DNA from: Thermoflexales bacterium
GTDB taxonomy: Bacteria; Chloroflexota; Anaerolineae; Fen-1058
NCBI GenBank assembly: GCA_016931085.1
Contig: JAFGFO010000413.1
Coordinates: 1-23,770, forward strand
Direction of reading: 5' to 3'
DNA: 23,770 nt
Part shown: positions 18,600 to 23,770 of the stretch, piece after piece
Layout of the letters: every line of letters begins with the position of its first letter
Numbering within the stretch: the stretch's first letter is position 1
Notes under the pieces: generated by a model
Seen by the model: the letters and a program-made list of their open reading frames with translations, nothing else
The model's database searches: none
What the model was told of the DNA's origin: nothing
Program-made: the position numbers and the translations under genes

Positions 18600-19419
18600 C
18601 TTGGCGGAATTGTGGCGCTATCGGGAGCTGATCCAAAACCTGGTCGTGCGCGACCTCAGGGCGCGGTACAAAAACTCGGTGTTGGGGATAGCCTGGTCGT
18701 GGGTCAACCCACTCCTGATGATGATCGTCTTCACCGTCGTGTTCAACGTGTTGACCGGCCAGGTAGAGGGCTTGCCGTATTATCCCATGTTCATCCTGAG
18801 CGGCATCTTGCCTTGGAATTTCTTTTCGGCTTCGGTCACCGGCGCCATCGGCAGCATTGTCGGCAACGGTCACCTGATTAAAAAGGTTTACTTTCCGCGC
18901 GAGGTGCTGCCGGTTTCGATCGTGTTAGCTAACATGGTCAATTTTCTGATCGCCTTGCCGGTGTTCTTTGTACTGGCTCTCTTGTTTGGCTTGCAATTGT
19001 CTCCCTGGTTGGCACTGCTGCCGGTCGTGTTGATTACCCAGGTGATGTTCAGCATTGGGATCGGCTTGATTTTGGCGACGCTCAACGTGTTCTATCGAGA
19101 CACCCAGATCATCATGGAAGTGATCATGTTGGCCTGGTTTTTTCTCACGCCAATCTTTTGGGACGTCGCGATTTTGCCTGATAGCAAAGTGATAGGGGGG
19201 ATCGTCCTCCCTGTCCAGCGCTTGGTCTATATCCTGAACCCCATGGCTTCTATCGTCAACGCCTATCGCGACATCTTGTATCGTGGTGGAATTTACGGCG
19301 CAAGCTTTCAACCCGCCATGGACTTTTTGAGCCGGACGATCGTCACGGCGTTCGTTTGCATGTTGCTCGGCTACGCCGTTTTCCACCGTTATAGCTATAC
19401 GTTTGGTGAAGAGGTTTAG
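18589..19419 (+). CDS. ABC-2-type polysaccharide/O-antigen export permease
   Basis: A 276-aa membrane protein starting [33 protein letters not shown], the classic N-terminus of Wzm/TagG-like permeases, followed by six hydrophobic segments. Conserved features include [27 protein letters not shown] and LNVFYRDTQ. It should work with a Wzt-type ATPase, but no such gene lies in the window: the next gene is prs. GAGGACACC precedes the ATG. The gene overlaps the glycosyltransferase end by 11 bases, so the two are translated together. Confidence 0.88.
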   Translation: MLTNLAELWRYRELIQNLVVRDLRARYKNSVLGIAWSWVNPLLMMIVFTVVFNVLTGQVEGLPYYPMFILSGILPWNFFSASVTGAIGSIVGNGHLIKKVYFPREVLPVSIVLANMVNFLIALPVFFVLALLFGLQLSPWLALLPVVLITQVMFSIGIGLILATLNVFYRDTQIIMEVIMLAWFFLTPIFWDVAILPDSKVIGGIVLPVQRLVYILNPMASIVNAYRDILYRGGIYGASFQPAMDFLSRTIVTAFVCMLLGYAVFHRYSYTFGEEV

Positions 19420-19424
19420 AGTCT

Positions 19425-20426
19425 ATGGTACCGACACCCTGTCCAGCCCCATCAGAGCTTGCGCCCACCCATCCTTTGCGTATTTTTACCGGGACGGCCA
19501 ACACCCCCCTGGCTGAGGAAGTGGCTGCCTATCTCAATGTAGGCCTGGGGGGGCTTTCCGTGCGGCATTTGCCGGATACGGAGATTCACGTGCAAATTGA
19601 CGAGGTGGTGCGCGGTGACGATGTCTTTGTCATCCAGCCATGTTCCGCGCCCGTCAACGATAACCTGATGGAGTTACTGCTGTGCATCGACGCCATGCGC
19701 CGCGCCTCGGCACACTGTATCACCGTGGTGATTCCCTACTTTCCGTACGCTCGCCAAGAGCGTATGGCGCGTGGCCGTGAAGCCATCAGCGCTCGCGTGG
19801 TGGCCACCATGCTAGAGGCGATGGGAGCGACGCGCGTGATCTATGTAGACGTGCACGCCGAGGCGATTCAGGGTTTTTTCCAGATCCCGGTCGATCCCCT
19901 GACGGCTATGCGAGTGCTGGCCGAGCGCCTGCGCCAGGAAGGCTTCGCTGGCTCGGATGCCGTCATCGTTTCTCCGGATGTGGGGCGCGCTCGCCTGGCC
20001 AATCGCTACGCCGAGATGCTCGAACTGCCCTTGGTGCTTATGCACAAGCGCCGCCAGGATTTTGAGTCGGTGCGCGCTACACACATTGTGGGCGAGATCG
20101 AGGGCAAGATCCCAATCGTGGTCGATGACGTGATAGCGGGCGGCAGCGTGCTCACTGAGTTGCACTACCTGGTCGAAGCTGGTGCGCGCCCTGAGATCAT
20201 CGTGAGCATCACCCACGGCGTGTTGTCGCTCAAGGCCATGCAGGCGCTCGACAATCCCATCATCAAGCGCCTCTTTATTACCAACACGATTTGCCAATCC
20301 GAATCCAAGCGACAGCATCCCAAGATCACAGTTGTCTCAATCGCCCAGTTGCTGGCGGATATCATCCGCAATATCTACCTGGGACACTCGATCAGCGCCT
20401 TGATCAGAGAAAATACCGCCCTCTAG
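19425..20426 (+). CDS. prs: Ribose-phosphate pyrophosphokinase (PRPP synthetase)
   Basis: A 333-aa enzyme making PRPP from ribose 5-phosphate and ATP for nucleotide, His and Trp synthesis. Family motifs: [33 protein letters not shown] (the flexible catalytic loop), [11 protein letters not shown] and [12 protein letters not shown]. The last is the PRPP-binding loop and differs from the common DDMIDTGGT form: the Asp-Thr after Ile is Ala-Gly. The fold and length are otherwise normal. It starts five bases after the permease stop with GAGG nearby. The first 17 residues are an extra tail before the usual start. Confidence 0.9.
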   Translation: MVPTPCPAPSELAPTHPLRIFTGTANTPLAEEVAAYLNVGLGGLSVRHLPDTEIHVQIDEVVRGDDVFVIQPCSAPVNDNLMELLLCIDAMRRASAHCITVVIPYFPYARQERMARGREAISARVVATMLEAMGATRVIYVDVHAEAIQGFFQIPVDPLTAMRVLAERLRQEGFAGSDAVIVSPDVGRARLANRYAEMLELPLVLMHKRRQDFESVRATHIVGEIEGKIPIVVDDVIAGGSVLTELHYLVEAGARPEIIVSITHGVLSLKAMQALDNPIIKRLFITNTICQSESKRQHPKITVVSIAQLLADIIRNIYLGHSISALIRENTAL

Positions 20427-20512
20427 CTGGCTAAAGCTACTCCCAATGCATTCTCCGGCAAGCGACCGGGTGAAAAAATTCACGGCGCCAAGCGTTCGCT
20501 AACAATTAACAA
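20427..20512. other. Short convergent intergenic region
   Basis: Between prs and the histidine kinase. It holds an imperfect inverted repeat (AGCGA...TCGCT with GTGAA/TTCAC inside, about 20469-20501) that could act as a weak two-way terminator, and a tandem TAACAAT. No gene is seen. Confidence 0.4.
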
Positions 20513-23506
20513 TTAAACCGGCAGCCACACCGTAAAGGTGCTGCCTGCACCGGGGTTGCTTTCTGCGCTGACGCGCCCCTTGTGCCGCTCGATAATTTCT
20601 TGGCAAATGGCCAGCCCCAGCCCAGTACCCTGTGCGCCGGTCTGGCGGGCCGCGCTGCCGCGGTAGAAGCGCTCGAACAGGCGCTCCATGTCTTCGGAGA
20701 TCATGCCTACACCGTTATCCTCTACCGCCACTGTGACCCACGACTGACCCTCGACCTGGCGGGTGGCCACGCGCACGACAATCGTCCCACCGCCAGGTGT
20801 ATAGTTCATCGCGTTGCTCAACAAGTTGGTCAATACCTGGGATATCATCATCTCATCAGCCGATATAGATGGCAAGTCGCCCGGCGGCGCTTCGCAGATC
20901 AGCTCGAGTCCTTTCTCTGTGGCGAGTGTCTCGCGGTCGGCCACCAGCCGCATGGCCAAAGCGCCCACGTCCACCGCCGTCCGCTGCAAGTTCATCTTGT
21001 TCAGGTCCATGCGTGACAGTGCCAGCAAGCCCTCGATCAGGTGTTCCAGGCGCAGTTCTTCGCGCCCGAGTACTTCTACGTACTGGCTGCGCTTTTCCGG
21101 CTTGCCACGCTCGAGCAAATTCAGGTACAGCTTGATATTGGCCAGCGGCGTGCGCAGCTCGTGAGAGACATTCGACACGAACTCGCTTTTGAGCCGGTCG
21201 AGTTCTTTGAGGCGGGTGATGTCGTGCTGAACGCCCACAAAGCCACTTGTTTGGTCATCGTTCCCAGCGTATATGGGGGCGATGGTGAGTGAGGCCTGGT
21301 ACAAGCTGCCATCCTGGCGCTTGTTGACGATTTCGCCGCGCCACACGCCGCCGGCCAAAATCTCTTTCCACATGGCCTGGTAGACCTCCTGCGGTGTTTG
21401 CCTGCTTTGCCAGATGCGTGGGCTTTGTCCGAGGACTTGCCCGGCGGGGTAGCCGCTGAGCGCTTCGAGGGCCGGATTGACGTACAGGATGGTGCCGTTC
21501 ACGTCGGTGACGATCACACCCTCTCCCAACGCGTCGAGGATGGCCTGTGTGCGGGCTTGCTGGCTGCGGATCTCGGCTGTGCGTTCTTCCACGCGTTGTT
21601 CCAGCCTCATGGCGTGCTCGGCCAGTTCTTGGGTGTGTTGCTGCTCGGCTTCGAACAACTGCGCGTTAGCGATAGCGATGGCGGCCGAGACGGCCATGAC
21701 TTCCAGTACGTTGAGATCGCTGTCATCAAAGGTGCCGCTGGCTTTGTTCATCGCTTCAATGACACCGCTGGCCACTCCCTTGAAAATGAGCGGCACGGCC
21801 AGCAGCGAACGGGTCGTCAGGCCAGTTTTGGCGTCGATACGGCCGTAAAAGCGCGGGTCGCTGCGCACGTCGCCAACCAGCACGGATTGTTTCTCTCGCA
21901 TGACCCAGCCGGCGATGCCGGCGGTGGTCGGCAGATGTGTCCCTATCAGCTCGGTGGATGCTGGGCCGGCTGAGGCCGCAAATACCAGTTCATCGCTGGT
22001 GGGGTCGTAAAGCAGCACCGAGGCGGCTTCGGCATCCACCAGGCTCCTGATTTCGGCGATGATCAGGTCGAGCACGGTTTGCAAATCGAGGGTTGAGGAA
22101 ATCGTCTGGCCAGCCTTGTTGAGCGCGTCCATCTCCCTGGCGCGGCGCTGCACTTGGGCGTGTAAGTGAGTACTCTCCAGGGCAACTGCCACTTGGGCAG
22201 CGAACAGCTCGCCCAGCCAGATATCGTGCTCGTCGAAAAATGCTTTTCGCCCGCCACCACCAATGTTCAACACACCTAAAAGGCCGTCATTGCCGAACAA
22301 GGGCACGCCCAGCACGGCCTTGAGGCGGGGATCGTTTTTATAGATGGCAGCGTGACCCTCCCAGGTAGCATAGTTGTCTACGACTAGGCTGCGGCGGCTC
22401 TCAAACACCCGCCCGGCCAGGCCTTCGCCAGGCTTGAGCCTGATCCCCATATAGTCGCTATAGTAACCCGTGGCCATTGACACGACCAGCTCGTTGTGGT
22501 GGGGATCGTACAGATAGATGTCACCTGCCTCGGAGCCCAGCAGGGCCACGGCCTGCTCGACAACCAGTTGCAAGAGATCGGCAGTCTCCAGTTGAGCGTT
22601 GAGCTGCAATGACATTTCATGTAACACTTGTAATTCAGCCATACGCTGGCGCAGAACCTTTTCGGCCTGCACGCGCGACGTGATGTCACGCGAAACGCCC
22701 AGCACAGCACTCACCTCGCTGTTCTGGTCTTTGATAGGCGCCAGCCATGTGCTCAACCACAGTTCTTGGCCGGGGAAGGGGGTGGCGGTTTCGATGTATA
22801 CAGGCTCGCCGGTCTCGAAAACGCTGCGTATGCTGCGCGTCTGTCGCTCGGCGGTCTGGAATGGGAAAAGAGCGGCTATGGATTGGCCGATGAATTGTTC
22901 CGGCTCGCGTCCAAACTGCTGAGCGGCAAAACTGTTGACGTATTCGACGCGCCCCTGGCGATCGATGATAAAGATCATATCGTGGGCTGCCTCGGCCAGC
23001 GCTCTATAGCGGGCTTCGCTGGCCTGGAGCGCATCGACCGCCAACGTGTGTACTTGCTCAACTTCTGGGCGAGCCGCTGTCTGTTTCCACTCGTGGGCCT
23101 CAGCCCGCAGTTGGCGCTGCCGCGCTTGTTCCATGGCTTGCCAGGCGGCTTTCTGCAGGCGGGCAAAATGCTTGGGCAGCTTGCTGATGTAATCGTCCAT
23201 GCCAGCCTTGACCGCTTTGACGGCGATTTCTTCGCTGCCGCTGCCGGTGAACATGATCACCGGGCATTCAGGCCGGCGCGCTTTGACGGCGCGCAAGACA
23301 GCCAGCCCATCGCTCCAGCTCAAGTGACACTCGGTGATCACCAAGGCCGGCGGACTTTCGAGTGCCTGCTCCAGTTCTTGCGCGCTGTTGATCGACTTTA
23401 CCTGCTCGGCCTGCAAGTCGGGCAAATCACGGCACAGCTCGCGGGTGATCAAGGCGCGATCATCGACGTTGTCATCGACGAGAAGAATATTCAAGCGATC
23501 GTTCAT
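20513..23506 (-). CDS. Hybrid multi-sensor histidine kinase REC-PAS-GAF-GAF-PAS-HisKA-HATPase
   Basis: A 997-aa soluble sensor kinase with no transmembrane segment. Order: REC (about 6-120), PAS (163-285), GAF (300-455), GAF (470-625), coiled coil, PAS (650-770), HisKA with H782 in SNVSHELRTPL, and HATPase with N box TNLLSNAMNY, G1 EDNGVGM, F box ERFYRG and G2 GTGLGLAI. The transmitter looks fully active. The N-terminal REC keeps DD (11-12), Thr in IMFTGSG and Lys in ISKLP, but has Glu59 (VITECHL) in place of the phosphoacceptor Asp. GGGAATGGA precedes the ATG and a strong promoter lies at 23620-23648. No cognate regulator is adjacent. Confidence 0.92.
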   Translation of the reverse strand: MNDRLNILLVDDNVDDRALITRELCRDLPDLQAEQVKSINSAQELEQALESPPALVITECHLSWSDGLAVLRAVKARRPECPVIMFTGSGSEEIAVKAVKAGMDDYISKLPKHFARLQKAAWQAMEQARQRQLRAEAHEWKQTAARPEVEQVHTLAVDALQASEARYRALAEAAHDMIFIIDRQGRVEYVNSFAAQQFGREPEQFIGQSIAALFPFQTAERQTRSIRSVFETGEPVYIETATPFPGQELWLSTWLAPIKDQNSEVSAVLGVSRDITSRVQAEKVLRQRMAELQVLHEMSLQLNAQLETADLLQLVVEQAVALLGSEAGDIYLYDPHHNELVVSMATGYYSDYMGIRLKPGEGLAGRVFESRRSLVVDNYATWEGHAAIYKNDPRLKAVLGVPLFGNDGLLGVLNIGGGGRKAFFDEHDIWLGELFAAQVAVALESTHLHAQVQRRAREMDALNKAGQTISSTLDLQTVLDLIIAEIRSLVDAEAASVLLYDPTSDELVFAASAGPASTELIGTHLPTTAGIAGWVMREKQSVLVGDVRSDPRFYGRIDAKTGLTTRSLLAVPLIFKGVASGVIEAMNKASGTFDDSDLNVLEVMAVSAAIAIANAQLFEAEQQHTQELAEHAMRLEQRVEERTAEIRSQQARTQAILDALGEGVIVTDVNGTILYVNPALEALSGYPAGQVLGQSPRIWQSRQTPQEVYQAMWKEILAGGVWRGEIVNKRQDGSLYQASLTIAPIYAGNDDQTSGFVGVQHDITRLKELDRLKSEFVSNVSHELRTPLANIKLYLNLLERGKPEKRSQYVEVLGREELRLEHLIEGLLALSRMDLNKMNLQRTAVDVGALAMRLVADRETLATEKGLELICEAPPGDLPSISADEMMISQVLTNLLSNAMNYTPGGGTIVVRVATRQVEGQSWVTVAVEDNGVGMISEDMERLFERFYRGSAARQTGAQGTGLGLAICQEIIERHKGRVSAESNPGAGSTFTVWLPV

Positions 23507-23619
23507 TCCATTCCCATTCTTTGCCCCCGGCTTTTCCCTCTATCTCCTCTCTATCGGGTTTCTCTATCCTTCCTGCACCGAGGCCCTTGCTCCCAAACTG
23601 AAACGCACCCTCCTGTACC

Positions 23620-23648
23620 ATTCTACTTTACCGCGCCAGACTTGTCAA
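23620..23648 (-). promoter_or_regulatory. Strong promoter of the histidine kinase gene
   Basis: On the minus strand TTGACA (23643-23648), 17 bp, TAGAAT (23620-23625). It gives a leader of about 105 bases before the ATG at 23506. Confidence 0.8.
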
Positions 23649-23705
23649 CACGACCCTCCTTGTGCGCGTACCGTTTCTAGTCCGGGATTCCGCAGCAAGT
23701 CGCCC

Positions 23706-23761
23706 AAGTGGGGCGCCCTCCCCGAAAGCTTAGAGCTTTCGGGGAGGTAAGTGGGGCGCCC
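23706..23761. repeat. Hairpin flanked by 13-bp direct repeats
   Basis: AAGTGGGGCGCCC occurs at 23706-23718 and 23749-23761. Between them CTCCCCGAAAGCT and AGCTTTCGGGGAG form a perfect 13-bp hairpin around TAG (about 23718-23746). The layout resembles a small non-autonomous palindromic element with a duplicated flank. Otherwise 23507-23770 shows only the kinase promoter and no gene. Confidence 0.7.
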
Positions 23762-23770
23762 AGCCGCAAA

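Overview
The window looks like a chromosomal stretch from a Chloroflexota bacterium, probably near the Anaerolineae, carrying the right-hand part of an integrated mobile element. The taxonomic guess rests on the gene families: a PASTA-less Ser/Thr kinase with a Pro/Thr-rich linker, a lipoprotein sharing its outer domain, a multi-GAF hybrid sensor kinase, and long intergenic hairpins. It is an inference, not a measurement.

Region 1 (1 to about 8,660) is the mobile element. Every convincing gene is on the minus strand. Read from the right, they are: a tyrosine integrase (7328-8296), an unknown 190-aa protein, and a terminator. A replication operon follows: a ribbon-helix-helix-like protein, a 54-aa protein, a PrimPol-RepA-type primase/helicase, a hairpin with TTACAAC iterons that looks like a replication origin, a single-strand-binding-like protein, and a TubC_N-like protein. 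Next come a terminase-small-subunit-like HTH protein, a run of small proteins including two Cys-rich ones, an array of palindromes, and an excisionase-like HTH protein (69-302). Order and content resemble phage-inducible satellites (PICI type) or PrimPol integrative elements. The left end lies outside the window. The element has unusually many perfect palindromes, both between genes and inside coding sequence.

Region 2 (about 8,660-9,102) is the 3' part of surE. The element joins the host inside the conserved codons for the Thr-Ala-Ala-Met-Glu-Gly motif, so surE appears split, with its 5' half expected beyond position 1.

Region 3 (9,083-14,465) holds a lipoprotein gene, an independent candidate structured RNA with its own promoter and terminator (about 10,277-10,515), and a minus-strand operon: winged-helix-like protein, membrane Ser/Thr kinase, NERD-FHA protein. 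The FHA domain could read phosphothreonine made by the kinase and so control a nuclease-like NERD domain. Kinase and lipoprotein end in similar beta-rich domains.

Region 4 (14,466-20,426) is plus-strand host metabolism: a truncated membrane-protein remnant, an M50 protease, an HD-domain protein and prephenate dehydrogenase (overlapping or close), a terminator, then a GIY-YIG protein, a GT4 glycosyltransferase, an ABC-2 permease and a PRPP synthetase.

Region 5 (20,513-23,770) is a 997-aa REC-PAS-GAF-GAF-PAS histidine kinase on the minus strand with a strong promoter. Its REC domain has Glu where the phosphoacceptor Asp is expected. The window ends in a perfect hairpin flanked by 13-bp direct repeats. 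I saw no tRNA, rRNA, CRISPR array or insertion sequence.
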